64,000 bases of DNA from Pseudactinotalea terrae. GTDB lineage: Bacteria > Actinomycetota > Actinomycetes > Actinomycetales > Beutenbergiaceae. A program made the position numbers and the translations under genes. Positions 46,257-55,192 of this stretch are shown piece by piece. Location of the stretch: positions 124,001 through 188,000 of the forward strand of contig NZ_WNXZ01000002.1 of assembly GCF_009733845.1 (NCBI RefSeq), read 5' to 3'. Under the pieces are notes generated by a model. That model searched no databases. It worked only from the letters and a program-made list of their open reading frames with translations, and was not told where the DNA came from. Positions within the stretch are counted from its first letter, which is position 1. Each line of letters begins with the position of its first letter.

Positions 46257-48251
46257 TCAGTCCGCGGTGCTGGAGCCGCCCGCGAGACCGGCCTGGATCA
46301 GGTCCATGACGCTGGAGTCGGCGAGCGTGGTGACATCGCCGACCTGCCGGTGCTCGGCGACGTCGCGCAGCAGCCGGCGCATGATCTTGCCGGAGCGGGT
46401 CTTCGGGAGCTCGGCGACCACGAGGATCGAGCGCGGCTTGGCGATCGGCCCGATCTCCTTGGCCACGTGGTTGCGGAGCGCGGCGACCAGCTCGCCGCCC
46501 TCGCCCTCCTCGTCGGCCTGCTCGACCACCTCGCCACGCAGGATCACGAACGCGACCACGGCCTGGCCGGTGGTGTCGTCGGAGGCGCCCACCACCGCGG
46601 CCTCGGCCACGTACGGGTGGGAGACGAGCGCGGACTCGATCTCCGTCGTCGAGAGGCGGTGGCCCGAGACGTTCATGACGTCGTCGACCCGGCCGAGCAG
46701 CCAGACGTCGCCGTCCTCGTCGAGCTTCGCGCCGTCGCCGGCGAAGTAGGTGCCGGGGAAGCGCGACCAGTAGGTCTCCTTGAACCGCTCCGGGTCGCCC
46801 CAGATGCCGCGGAGCATCGCGGGCCACGGCTCGTTGAGCACCAGGTAGCCACCGCCGCCGGGGCCGACCGCCGTGCCGGAGTCGTCCCACACCTCGGCGG
46901 TGATGCCGGGCAGCGGGACCTGCGCCGAGCCGGGCTTGGCCGCGGTGACACCGGGCAGCGGGGAGATCATGATCGCGCCGGTCTCGGTCTGCCACCAGGT
47001 GTCCACGACCGGGGTCCTGTCACCGCCGATCACGCGCCGGTACCAGACCCACGCCTCGGGGTTGATGGGCTCACCCACGGACCCGAGCAGGCGCAGCGAG
47101 GACAGGTCGTAGCCGGCCGGGATCGAATCGCCCCACTTCATCACCGTGCGGATCGCGGTGGGTGCCGTGTACAGGATGCTGACCTTGTACTTCTGCACGA
47201 TGTCCCACCAGCGGCCCTTGTCCGGGGTGTCGGGCGTGCCCTCGTACATGACCTGGGTGGCGCCGTTGATCAGCGGGCCGTAGACGATGTAGCTGTGGCC
47301 GGTGACCCAGCCGACGTCGGCGGTGCACCAGTAGACGTCGGTCTCGGGCTTGAGGTCGAAGACGTACTTATGCGTGAACGCCGACTGCGCGAGGTAGCCG
47401 CCGGTGGTGTGCAGGATGCCCTTCGGCTTCCCGGTGGTGCCGGAGGTGTAGAGGATGAACAGCGGGTGCTCTGCCGGCAGCCCCACCGGCTCGTGCACCT
47501 CGGCAGCACCGCCCAGGGCGTCCTCCCACCAGAGGTCGCGGCCCTCGTGCCACTCCACGTCCTGACCGGTGCGCTTGACGACCAGGACGTGCTCCACGGG
47601 GGTCTCACCCTTGGTCAGCGCCTCGTCCACGGCGGGCTTGAGCGCGCTCGGCTTGCCGCGGCGGTAGCCACCATCGGCGGTGATGACGAGCTTGGCGTCG
47701 GCGTCGGTGATGCGGCTGTAGAGGGCCTCGGCGGAGAAGCCGCCGAACACGACCGAGTGGGTGGCGCCGATGCGCGCGCACGCGAGCATCGCGATGGCGG
47801 CCTCAGGGATCATCGGGAGGTAGATCGCCACCCGGTCGCCGGTCTCGATACCGAGCGAGGTGAGGGCGTTGGCGGCCTTGCTGACCTCGCGCTGCAGGTC
47901 CGCGTAGGTGATCGTGCGGACGTCACCGGGCTCGCCCTCGAAGTGGATGGCCACCCGGTCGCCGTTGCCGGCCTCGACGTGCCGGTCCACCGCGTTGTAC
48001 GCGGCGTTCAGGGTGCCGTCGGCGAACCACTGCGCGAACGGCGGGTTGCTCCAGTCGAGGGTCTGCGTGAACGGCGTCGACCAGGTGAGCAGCTCGCGGG
48101 CCTGCGTGGCCCAGAACTCGAGCCTGTCGGCGGCCGCCTCCTCGTAGATCTCGGCGCTCGCGTTCGCCTGCGCAGCGAACTCCTCGCTGGGCGGGAAGCG
48201 ACGCTCTTCGTGAAGCAGGTTCTCGAGGGCGGGTGAGGTCTGGTCGGTCAT
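46257..48251 (-). CDS. acsA: Acetyl-CoA synthetase
   Basis: Activates acetate to acetyl-CoA through acetyl-AMP; 664 residues, the usual length. The ATG at 48251 has GGAG seven bases upstream. Adenylate-forming motifs are present: [13 protein letters not shown], the WWQTETG substrate motif, and the C-terminal [13 protein letters not shown] with the Lys that is normally acetylated to switch the enzyme off. It adjoins the crp region; some actinobacteria place acs under Crp/GlxR control, but I see no such site here. The same order (Rv3667) is known in mycobacteria. Confidence 0.97.
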   Translation of the reverse strand: MTDQTSPALENLLHEERRFPPSEEFAAQANASAEIYEEAAADRLEFWATQARELLTWSTPFTQTLDWSNPPFAQWFADGTLNAAYNAVDRHVEAGNGDRVAIHFEGEPGDVRTITYADLQREVSKAANALTSLGIETGDRVAIYLPMIPEAAIAMLACARIGATHSVVFGGFSAEALYSRITDADAKLVITADGGYRRGKPSALKPAVDEALTKGETPVEHVLVVKRTGQDVEWHEGRDLWWEDALGGAAEVHEPVGLPAEHPLFILYTSGTTGKPKGILHTTGGYLAQSAFTHKYVFDLKPETDVYWCTADVGWVTGHSYIVYGPLINGATQVMYEGTPDTPDKGRWWDIVQKYKVSILYTAPTAIRTVMKWGDSIPAGYDLSSLRLLGSVGEPINPEAWVWYRRVIGGDRTPVVDTWWQTETGAIMISPLPGVTAAKPGSAQVPLPGITAEVWDDSGTAVGPGGGGYLVLNEPWPAMLRGIWGDPERFKETYWSRFPGTYFAGDGAKLDEDGDVWLLGRVDDVMNVSGHRLSTTEIESALVSHPYVAEAAVVGASDDTTGQAVVAFVILRGEVVEQADEEGEGGELVAALRNHVAKEIGPIAKPRSILVVAELPKTRSGKIMRRLLRDVAEHRQVGDVTTLADSSVMDLIQAGLAGGSSTAD

Positions 48252-48327
48252 CTCGAAACTCCAACGACGTCGGCGGTGCTGGTCCGGGGACCACCCTAGG
48301 ACGTGCTGGGGCGACACGCCCGACGGC

Positions 48328-48354
48328 GTCCCGCGCCTTGGTCAGGCGCGGGAC
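48328..48354 (-). terminator. Hairpin downstream of membrane-protein gene
   Basis: GTCCCGCGCC (48328-48337) and GGCGCGGGAC (48345-48354) pair perfectly around a 7-base loop, 13 bp beyond the stop at 48367 on the minus strand. Confidence 0.7.
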
Positions 48355-48366
48355 ATCAGCTCGTGA

Positions 48367-49455
48367 TCAGGCGCCGATCGCCGCCTTGCGGCGCTCCTCA
48401 CGGCGGCCCTGACGGCGGGCGCCGTGCGAGACGACACCGACCATGATCAGGGCGAGGCCGTAGATGGCGAGGCGGCCGGAGCGGGCGTCGGCGAGGAGGT
48501 GGTCCACGATGTTCTGGCCCAGCTGCTCGAGCGCCTGCACCAGGGTGCCCTGGTACTCCGCGACCAGCTCCATCGCCTCGGCGTTGAAGACGATGAACGC
48601 GATGCCCGCCGCCGCGCCGATGATGCCCGTGAGGATCGCGCCCACCGAGGACCACCGGGCCGCGAGCAGCACGAAGAACAGGCAGAGCGCCCCACCGGCG
48701 AGCTCGGCCGGACCGGCCCAGTTGAACTCGCCACCGTTGGTGAGGTTGAAGTCCATCCGCTCACCGCCGTCGGCGATGAGGTACCAGGCGACCGGCACGA
48801 ACACGAGCGAGATGAGGATGCTCCACCAGTGCGCGGCCGCGCGTGAGGAGGGGCCCTCGTCGAACTCGCTGAACGGGTCGTCGTCGCCCTCGGTGGTGGT
48901 GGTCGTGGCCGGCATGGTCTGGGTGCCGCCGGATCCTTCGCTGCCCGAGCGAGAGGTGCTGGCGGCGCCTGCGGCGCCTGCAGCGCCGACGCCGGCGACC
49001 GCGCCGGGTCCGGCCGCGGCGAGCGGCATCCTGCTGGTCGGCTCCTCCTCGGCAGCAGCCGGGGTGGCCTCGCCCTCGGCGCTCGGGCGACCGAAGCGGC
49101 GCGCACGCTCGTCACGCAGCGCGGCGTCCTCCTCGGGCGTGGGGAACGCCGTGGTGGCGGCCTCACGCTCGTCGGGCTCGCCGCCGTCGACCTCTGAGAA
49201 GGGGTCGTCGCTGCGGTGGGCGGGCATCGCGATGTGCGTCTCGTCGACCGCGGGGGAGGGGGAGGCGGGGTACGCCGTGCCGGGCGCCACCTCGGACTCG
49301 AGGGGTGCGGGCTGCTCGGCCGGCTCCTCGACCCCCTGCTCGGCCGGGGTCTGGGCCACGGCGGGGCTCTCGTCCGCAGGGTTGTGCTCGACCGGCGCCT
49401 CGCCGGTCCGGGGCGAGCGCTCGTCGGGCTCGTTGCGCTGCTCGTCGGTGCTCAT
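48367..49455 (-). CDS. Membrane protein with long acidic N-terminus
   Basis: A 362-residue protein with GGGAG upstream of the ATG. The first 210 residues are disordered, rich in Glu, Pro and Ala, with two DPFSE motifs (DDPFSEVDGG and DDPFSEFDEG). Four predicted membrane helices follow, for example WSILISLVFVPVAWYLI and AILTGIIGAAAGIAFIVF, and the C-terminus is basic. No enzyme signature is seen. It lies between acsA and the Tad locus. Confidence 0.85.
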   Translation of the reverse strand: MSTDEQRNEPDERSPRTGEAPVEHNPADESPAVAQTPAEQGVEEPAEQPAPLESEVAPGTAYPASPSPAVDETHIAMPAHRSDDPFSEVDGGEPDEREAATTAFPTPEEDAALRDERARRFGRPSAEGEATPAAAEEEPTSRMPLAAAGPGAVAGVGAAGAAGAASTSRSGSEGSGGTQTMPATTTTTEGDDDPFSEFDEGPSSRAAAHWWSILISLVFVPVAWYLIADGGERMDFNLTNGGEFNWAGPAELAGGALCLFFVLLAARWSSVGAILTGIIGAAAGIAFIVFNAEAMELVAEYQGTLVQALEQLGQNIVDHLLADARSGRLAIYGLALIMVGVVSHGARRQGRREERRKAAIGA

Positions 49456-49867
49456 GCGGTTACTCCCAGCTCTCGTGGAATCCCGCTCACGGTATCGGCC
49501 GCGCTCTCAGCGGCTCGGGTGGCGCGCCGTAGGTGGGTACACGCAACGACGGCGCCGCACGGGCGCCGTCGTCGACTTCGGCCGGCGTGGGTTAGCAAGC
49601 GTGCACGAGATATGGGTCGCTACGGACTAGCCGTTCGCCCAGTCCTATTCGTGGACTGTTCGCGCGTGGGTTCCCACGGCCGGTGATGAAGTTGTACCTC
49701 CATGTGTACTCCTTCTTGCGGGGTTTGGGAAGCAAACGGCGCCGCGATCTGAGTTGTCCACAGATGCGCCCCGATGCACCGCTGTCCACAGCACCCTCCG
49801 GTGATGCGCGCCGCCGTCGTCGTGCTCGCCGCATGCTGGCGTGGTCGGACGAGGAGAGGGGTCGGTG
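49456..49867. other. Divergent intergenic region upstream of Tad locus
   Basis: A 412-bp region without a gene. It contains a hairpin with 11-base arms (49546-49556 and 49562-49572, ACGACGGCGCC and complement) and the paired TTGTCCACAG element at 49754-49791. The composition near 49600-49750 is less GC-rich than the neighbouring genes, as usual for promoter regions. Confidence 0.6.
49754..49791 (+). promoter_or_regulatory. Paired TTGTCCACAG boxes upstream of ssd-tadABC
   Basis: TTGTCCACAG (49754-49763) and CTGTCCACAG (49782-49791) lie 28 bp apart. The spacer contains CGATGCACC, also found at the same place in the element at 54467-54504. The second box ends 76 bp before the ssd start. Confidence 0.7.
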
Positions 49868-50872
49868 ATGTCAGGAGTCGCAGTCGCGCTGCGGTCCTCG
49901 GATCCTGCGGTGGTCGAGGCGGTGCGCTCGGTCGCGGTGCTGGCGGAGCAGCCGTTGGTGGTGCATCCACCCGGGTCGGCGCTGCCGGAGGCGGGCCTCG
50001 TGCTGGACAGCGTGGCCGAGCTGGGCGCCGCCGATCCCGAGTGGCACCGCCCCAGCCGGCGGTTCGCCTGGGTCGCGGTGGAGCACGGGCTGCAGGCGCC
50101 CGACGGCGGACCGTGCCTGGTCCTGCCCGATACCGCTGAGGAGCTGCTCACCAGGATCCGCGCGGTCAGCGTGAGCCGCCGGGCGCGCGTGATCGGGGTG
50201 GTGGGTGCGCGCGGTGGTGCCGGGGCATCGAGTCTCGCGGCCGTGCTCGCGCGGACGTGCGCCGACGCACGGCTCTCGGTCGCGCTCGTCGACGCCGATC
50301 TCGACCACGGCGGGCTCGAGGTGCTGATCGGGAGCGAGCACGAGGCCGGCCTGCGCTGGGCCGACCTCGGCCAGGAGCAGGGCGGCTATGCGCCCGAGGA
50401 GCTGTCGGCCGGGTTGCCGAGCTGGTCCGGGGTGCGGGTGCTCTCGGGAGACCTGCGATCGGTGGGCCAGGCGGTCTCGGAGGAGACGCTGACGGCGCTG
50501 GGAGATGCTCACGACGTGGTGGTCCTCGACCTGCCGCGCTCCGCGGCGCGCGCGGGCGGGCTCGCGGGCCGCTGGTGCGACGTGGTGCTGGCGCTCGCGG
50601 TGTGCGACGTGCAGTCGGCCGCCGGCGTGCAGGCGCTGGCTCGCTCGCTGTCGGGACTGGATCTGCGGCTCGTGGTGCGGGGGCCTGCGCCCGGCGGGCT
50701 GCAGCCGCAGGATCTGGCGGCCAGCTGCGGGCTGCCGCTGCTGGCCGCGATGTCTCCCGAGCGATCGCTACCGGCGGCACTCGAGCGTGGCGTCGCGCCG
50801 GGCGACCACCGCCGTGGCCCGCTGGTGCGATCCAGCCGGCGGATCCTCGAGCTGCTCGGGCTGGCGCCGTGA
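49868..50872 (+). CDS. ssd: Ssd/CpaE-like protein of the Tad locus
   Basis: A 334-residue ParA/MinD-superfamily protein that in related loci localises or regulates the Tad machine. The ATG at 49868 follows GAGGAG. An N-terminal receiver-like region precedes the ATPase fold. The deviant Walker A, normally KGGxGKS, reads ARGGAGASS, so both lysines are missing. The switch Asp residues (LVDADLDHGG and VVLDLPRS) are kept. ATP binding is therefore doubtful. It overlaps tadA by four bases. Mycobacterial Rv3660c, Ssd, occupies the same place. Confidence 0.9.
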   Translation: MSGVAVALRSSDPAVVEAVRSVAVLAEQPLVVHPPGSALPEAGLVLDSVAELGAADPEWHRPSRRFAWVAVEHGLQAPDGGPCLVLPDTAEELLTRIRAVSVSRRARVIGVVGARGGAGASSLAAVLARTCADARLSVALVDADLDHGGLEVLIGSEHEAGLRWADLGQEQGGYAPEELSAGLPSWSGVRVLSGDLRSVGQAVSEETLTALGDAHDVVVLDLPRSAARAGGLAGRWCDVVLALAVCDVQSAAGVQALARSLSGLDLRLVVRGPAPGGLQPQDLAASCGLPLLAAMSPERSLPAALERGVAPGDHRRGPLVRSSRRILELLGLAP

Positions 50873-51990
50873 GCGCCGAGCCGTTGGCGCAGGTGCGGGC
50901 GCGGCTGCTCGAGACGCCCGGGCTCGATCGCGCCGTGCGTGGCGCCGGGGTGGTGGGCGACCGAGCCCGGTTGCAGCTCGACCGGGCCGCCCGCGCCGAG
51001 CTGATGGGGGCCGGCGCGCTGCAGCCGTTGCTGGAGGACCCGAGCGTGACCGACGTGCTCGTCAACGGGCGGCACGGCGTGTGGGTCGACCGTGGTGCCG
51101 GGCTGGAACGGACCGAGGTGGTGGTCGAGGATGCCCGAGCGCTCGCCGCGCGGCTGGCCACGCTGTCCGGGCAGCGGCTCGACGACGCCGTGCCTGTGGT
51201 CGACGGCCGGCTCCCCGACGGCTCCCGGCTGCACGCCGTGCTCGCTCCCGTGGCGGCCGAGGGGGCGCACATCAGCCTGCGCACGTTGCGCCGTCGGGCC
51301 TTCACGGTCGCCGATCTCCGGGGGCTCGGCTTCCTCGACGAGGTGGGTGCGCAGGTGCTGCAACGACTGGTCGAGGTGCGGGCGAACGTGCTGGTGAGCG
51401 GGGCGACCGGGTCGGGGAAGACGTCCCTGCTGGCGTGCGCGCTGTCGTTGGTGCCGGCGACCGAGCGGATCGTGTGCATCGAGGAGGCCGCCGAGCTGAC
51501 CCCGACGCACCCGCACGTGGTGCACCTGCAGGTGCGGCGGCCGAACGTGCAGGGCGTGGGCGGCATCGGACTCGATGTGCTCGTACGGACCGCGATGCGG
51601 ATGCGCCCGGACCGGCTGGTGCTCGGTGAGTGCCGCGGCGGTGAGGTGCGCGAGGTGCTCGGAGCCCTCAACACCGGGCACGACGGCGGTTGGGCCACGG
51701 TGCACGCGAACTCCTCCGACGACGTGCCGGCGCGGCTGGTGGCGCTCGGTGCGCTCGCGGGACTGACTCCCGCCGCGGTCGCCGTGCAGGCGCGGGCTGC
51801 GATCGACGCGGTGCTCCACCTGCGCCGTGATGCCAGCGGTCGTCGGGTGCTCGCGGAGGTGGGTGTGCTGGTCGCCGACGGCGTCGACGGCATGCGCTGC
51901 GAGCCGGCGCTCCGGCGTTCCCACGACGCGCTGGTCACCGCATCGGCGTGGAACCAGCTGGGTGGTGTGCTCGACCGAGGGGCGCGCTGA
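50869..51990 (+). CDS. tadA: Tad secretion ATPase (TadA/CpaF)
   Basis: Hexameric motor for assembly of Flp/Tad pili; 373 residues. The GTG overlaps the ssd stop (GTGA). Visible are the N-terminal DVLVNGRHGVWVDRG, Walker A GATGSGKTS (about 177-185), the Asp box IEEAAEL, Walker B MRPDRLVLGECRGGE and the His box TVHANS. All motor motifs are intact. It overlaps tadB by one base. Confidence 0.95.
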   Translation: MSAEPLAQVRARLLETPGLDRAVRGAGVVGDRARLQLDRAARAELMGAGALQPLLEDPSVTDVLVNGRHGVWVDRGAGLERTEVVVEDARALAARLATLSGQRLDDAVPVVDGRLPDGSRLHAVLAPVAAEGAHISLRTLRRRAFTVADLRGLGFLDEVGAQVLQRLVEVRANVLVSGATGSGKTSLLACALSLVPATERIVCIEEAAELTPTHPHVVHLQVRRPNVQGVGGIGLDVLVRTAMRMRPDRLVLGECRGGEVREVLGALNTGHDGGWATVHANSSDDVPARLVALGALAGLTPAAVAVQARAAIDAVLHLRRDASGRRVLAEVGVLVADGVDGMRCEPALRRSHDALVTASAWNQLGGVLDRGAR

Positions 51991-52694
51991 TGCGGCTGCT
52001 CGTCGTGGCGCTGCTGCTGGCTGCGGCGTGGGTGCTCACGGCGTCCGGGCGGCCGCAGCCGCGCATCCGCACGGGCCGGTGGGCGCGGCTGGTGGAACGG
52101 TGCCGCGCCGTGGTGCGGCGGCATCCCCGGCCCGACGTGACCCGGGTGCTGGTGGAGGTCGCCACCCGGTTGCGGGCGGGCACCCAGCTGGCCGAGGCGT
52201 GGCGGCGCTCGCTGCCGCAGCCGGCGCCGCCGTGGGCGGCCGAGGTGATGAGGGCGGCCGGTGCGGGCGAGGCAGCCGCGGCCCTCGGCCCGTGGCCGCG
52301 AGCACCGGCGGGAGCGCTGCGGCGGTGGCGCCGCCGCGATGATCGTGGCGGGCGGGATGTCGCCGCCGCTGTGGCGGCTGCTCGGCTCGCGACTCGCACC
52401 GGTGCGCCGCTGGCCGAGGTGATCGACGTCGTCGTGGCCGGCATCGCGGAAGCAGCTGAAGCGGATGAGCTTCGCACCACGGCGCTCGCCGGGCCTCGGG
52501 CAACGGCGCGGTTGCTCGCGTGGTTGCCGGCCGGCGGGATCGTGCTCGGCACCGTGCTGGGTGCGGACCCGGTGGCGGTGCTGCTGGGCGGGGGCGTGGG
52601 TGGGCTGTGCCTGGTGGGTGGCGGTGCGCTGTTCCTCATCGGGCACCGCTGGGTCCGCGCGCTGGTGGCCGGGGCGGAGCGGGCAGGCCGATGA
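51990..52694 (+). CDS. tadB: Tad membrane platform protein (TadB-like)
   Basis: A 234-residue type II secretion F-family protein. An N-terminal membrane segment (LVVALLLAAAWVLTA) and two C-terminal ones (LLAWLPAGGIVLGTVLG, GLCLVGGGALFLIG) flank a helical cytosolic domain with DVAAAVAAARLATRTG. It forms the inner-membrane platform with TadC. Short single-domain versions are normal in actinobacteria. It overlaps tadC by four bases. Confidence 0.9.
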   Translation: MRLLVVALLLAAAWVLTASGRPQPRIRTGRWARLVERCRAVVRRHPRPDVTRVLVEVATRLRAGTQLAEAWRRSLPQPAPPWAAEVMRAAGAGEAAAALGPWPRAPAGALRRWRRRDDRGGRDVAAAVAAARLATRTGAPLAEVIDVVVAGIAEAAEADELRTTALAGPRATARLLAWLPAGGIVLGTVLGADPVAVLLGGGVGGLCLVGGGALFLIGHRWVRALVAGAERAGR

Positions 52695-53290
52695 GATACC
52701 TGGACCTCGGCGACCTGCTGGTGCTGGTGGCGCTCGCCGTCGTTGCCTTACTGCCCTGGGTGAGCTCCCGGAGAGCAGCGCTGCCCGCGTCCACCGACGG
52801 GCATGGCGGCGCTGGGCGTGGAGGCTCCGGGCGACGTAGCGACGACGGGCGAGGCGGCGCTGCCACCAGTGATCCCGTGGACGGCGCCGTCGTGCTCGAT
52901 CTCGTGCGCGCAGCGCTGTCCTCGGGTATCGATGTCGTCGGCGCGATCGAGGCGGTCGGCGGCGCGCTGGAGCCGCAGCAGGGTGCGGTATACCTGCGCG
53001 CCGCGAGGGCGCTTCGGCTCGGCGCGTCCTGGAGCGCTGCGTGGCCGGTGCGGTCGGAGGTCCCCGACGCCCTGGAACCCGCGTGGGTCGATGGCGTCGA
53101 CCCCGAGCCGCTGCTCGCCCATGCCGCTGCGACGATCCGGCGGACCCGCCAGGCCACCGCTCGCGAAGCCGCCGCCCGCCTGGGCGTGCGGCTGGTGCTG
53201 CCGCTCGGCCTGTGCCTGCTGCCGGCGTTCGTGCTGCTCGGGCTGGTGCCCGTGCTGCTCGCCGCAGGCCTCGAGCTCTGGGGCGGCTGA
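52691..53290 (+). CDS. tadC: Tad membrane platform protein (TadC-like)
   Basis: A 199-residue partner of TadB. An N-terminal membrane segment (LLVLVALAVVALLPW), a Gly/Arg-rich linker and a helical domain (VVLDLVRAALSSGIDVVGAIEAVGG) are followed by a C-terminal hydrophobic hairpin (LGLCLLPAFVLLGLVPVLLA). The ATGA overlap with tadB shows coupling. It ends the first Tad transcription unit. Confidence 0.9.
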   Translation: MRYLDLGDLLVLVALAVVALLPWVSSRRAALPASTDGHGGAGRGGSGRRSDDGRGGAATSDPVDGAVVLDLVRAALSSGIDVVGAIEAVGGALEPQQGAVYLRAARALRLGASWSAAWPVRSEVPDALEPAWVDGVDPEPLLAHAAATIRRTRQATAREAAARLGVRLVLPLGLCLLPAFVLLGLVPVLLAAGLELWGG

Positions 53291-53364
53291 GCTGGCTGGC
53301 GAGGTGGATAGCCGTCAACGCTCACGCGGCGTCACTGCCCCCTCGCACGCACCACGCCCGTGAG

Positions 53365-53424
53365 TGCGCACATCCACGGTGAGTGCGCACTCCGCACGGT
53401 GCGCGCTCACCGTGGATGTGCGCA
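53365..53424. repeat. Long perfect inverted repeat
   Basis: Arms 53365-53383 (TGCGCACATCCACGGTGAG) and 53406-53424 are exact reverse complements; the 22-base loop also contains GTGCGC elements. GTGAGTGCGCAC occurs twice in direct orientation around the left arm. It lies between tadC and a GNAT gene, where it may end the tad transcript or be a dispersed intergenic repeat. Confidence 0.8.
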
Positions 53425-53494
53425 GTCAGCGGGGAACCTTGAGCGGCGACGAGCGTGACGTGCGTGCCGTTCTGCCGCTTGAGCCCCGGGTCGC

Positions 53495-53500
53495 TACCGT
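53495..53500 (+). promoter_or_regulatory. Leaderless -10 element of GNAT gene
   Basis: TACCGT ends six bases before the ATG at 53507, with no Shine-Dalgarno sequence. Confidence 0.5.
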
Positions 53501-53506
53501 CGGTTC

Positions 53507-54415
53507 ATGGCAGGCGGCGCACACACGATCGCGTTCTTCACCGATCCACGCTCGTTCGTGGTGGAGGCAGCGGCGCACCTCGCCGCGGACCCCGTGATCA
53601 ACACGGTGGTCGCCACGATCGCGGAGCGCATGGCCCGCCGTCTCGACGAGCGCGGCGACCTCCCCGACCTCGGCTACGAGCCGTGGTGGGCGATCGCACG
53701 CGACGAGGCGGGGCACGTCTGCGGCGCGGCCATGCGGACCGCCCCCGCGCCGATCGCCGCACTGTTCGTGCTGCCGATGCCCGACGGCGCGGCACGTGAG
53801 CTGGCACGCGAGCTGCACGCTCGGGGCGAGGTGGTCAGAGGAGTGAACGGCGCACTGCCGGCAGCCCGCCTGACGGCCGAGGCCGCAGCAGGGCTCGCAG
53901 GAGGCGATGCGACCGTCGTCATGCACACCCGGTTGTTCGAGCTCGCCGAGCTGAACGTCCCCGGGGCACCGCCCGGGCAGCTGCGGGCGCCTCATCCCGA
54001 GGAGGCGCAGCTGCTGGCGGAGTGGATCGGTGCTTTCCTGGTCGAGGCCGATGAGCAGGCCGGCCGTGAACCTGGGACCGAGCACGGCGAGCTCCCTGGC
54101 CTCGACGACATCCTCGAGCGCATCGCCGACGGGCGCCTGTGGGTGTGGGCCGACAGCGACGACCGGCCCGTGCACCTCACCGGGGTGAACCCGCCGTCCT
54201 TCGGCGTGCGTCGGATCGCTCCGGTGTACACCCCGAAGGAGCACCGCGGGCGCGGCTACGCCAGCGCCGCCGTGGCCGAGATCTCGCGCCGGATCCTCGC
54301 CGACGGTCATCGTGCCTGCCTGTTCACCGACCAGGCGAACCCCACCTCGAACGCCGTCTACGAGCGGTTGGGCTACCGCCCAGTGGTCGACATGGCGAAC
54401 CTCGTCATCCGCTGA
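53507..54415 (+). CDS. GNAT-family N-acetyltransferase
   Basis: A 302-residue protein with a C-terminal GNAT domain: VYTPKEHRGRGYASAAVAE is acetyl-CoA-binding motif A (about 242-260) and LFTDQANPTSNAVYERLGY is the following alpha-beta region. The N-terminal half is an unrecognised, possibly second degenerate GNAT unit. It splits the Tad locus and has its own promoter, so it need not be involved in piliation. The substrate is unknown. Confidence 0.9.
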   Translation: MAGGAHTIAFFTDPRSFVVEAAAHLAADPVINTVVATIAERMARRLDERGDLPDLGYEPWWAIARDEAGHVCGAAMRTAPAPIAALFVLPMPDGAARELARELHARGEVVRGVNGALPAARLTAEAAAGLAGGDATVVMHTRLFELAELNVPGAPPGQLRAPHPEEAQLLAEWIGAFLVEADEQAGREPGTEHGELPGLDDILERIADGRLWVWADSDDRPVHLTGVNPPSFGVRRIAPVYTPKEHRGRGYASAAVAEISRRILADGHRACLFTDQANPTSNAVYERLGYRPVVDMANLVIR

Positions 54416-54466
54416 CCCTCACCCGCTCACCTCACGAGCCTCGTCCACCGAGGCGGCCGCTGTCGG

Positions 54467-54504
54467 TTGTCCACAGGTGCGGGTCGATGCACCTGTGTCC
54501 ACAG
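54467..54504 (+). promoter_or_regulatory. Paired TTGTCCACAG boxes upstream of pilin genes
   Basis: TTGTCCACAG (54467-54476) and GTGTCCACAG (54495-54504) lie 28 bp apart with CGATGCACC in the spacer, closely matching the element upstream of ssd-tadABC. The second box ends 96 bp before the pilin start. Confidence 0.7.
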
Positions 54505-54600
54505 CAGGGGGTCGACCTCTCGGCGGTGCCGAGTGCGCCCGCGCGAGGGTCGATGTCCCGCGGTGCGAATCACGCGCCGCACGGACGAAGGAGGTTGTGC

Positions 54601-54819
54601 ATGAGGGACACCCGACTCAGCCGCACCGCACGTGGGCTGCGTGCCCGGTGGCGGGTGCTGCAGGAACGTCGAGAGGCGGGGATGGCGACCGCCGAGTACG
54701 CGATCGGCACGCTCGCGGCGGTCGGCTTCGCCGGCCTGCTGCTGGTGATCCTGCGCAGCGAGCAGGTGCGCTCGATGCTGCTGAGCATCGTGCAGAGCGC
54801 CCTGTCGGTGGGCGGCTGA
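54601..54819 (+). CDS. Flp-type pilin (DUF4244)
   Basis: A 72-residue pilin candidate; GGAGG stands before the ATG. A basic leader (about 30 residues) ends in AGMATAEYAIGTLAAVGFAG, where prepilin peptidase would cut before the hydrophobic helix that forms the pilus core. DUF4244 proteins occupy this place in actinobacterial Tad loci. No prepilin peptidase gene is in the window, so it must be encoded elsewhere. Confidence 0.92.
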   Translation: MRDTRLSRTARGLRARWRVLQERREAGMATAEYAIGTLAAVGFAGLLLVILRSEQVRSMLLSIVQSALSVGG

Positions 54820-54820
54820 G

Positions 54821-55192
54821 ATGGCGACCGCTGGGAGGCGGCGCGGCCCCGGAGACCGCGGTTCGGTCACTGCCGAGCTCGCGCTCGGTCTCCCGGCGGT
54901 CGTGCTCGCGCTGGTGGTCGTGCTGCTCGTCGGCTCGGTCGCCGTGGCGCAGGTGCGCTGCACCGATGCCGCCCGCGCCGCCGCCCGCGCCGCTGCTCTC
55001 GGGGAGGACACGTCGGCCGTGGTCGCCATCGCCGCCGATCTCGCCGGCGAGGAGGCCCAGGTGGCTGTGGAGGAGTCGAACGGGTGGGTGAGCGTGACCG
55101 TGAGCCGCACGATCTCGAACGGCTGGCTCGGCGGTGCCGGGCTGACGGCCTCGGCCGAGTTCACGCTCCCGGTGGAACCGGGGGAGACGTGA
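54821..55192 (+). CDS. TadE-like pseudopilin
   Basis: A 123-residue protein beginning two bases after the pilin stop. A short basic leader precedes RGSVTAELALGLPAVVLALV, the TadE-type N-terminal helix with conserved Glu. The C-terminal part is a small extracellular domain. It probably caps or initiates the pilus. It overlaps the next gene by four bases (GTGA). Confidence 0.9.
   Translation: MATAGRRRGPGDRGSVTAELALGLPAVVLALVVVLLVGSVAVAQVRCTDAARAAARAAALGEDTSAVVAIAADLAGEEAQVAVEESNGWVSVTVSRTISNGWLGGAGLTASAEFTLPVEPGET

Noticed and set aside
50166-53318. Very long minus-strand open frame opposite the Tad genes
   Set aside because: Composition is Arg/Ala/Pro/Ser-rich without domain features, while the plus strand encodes well-recognised, translationally coupled Tad proteins.
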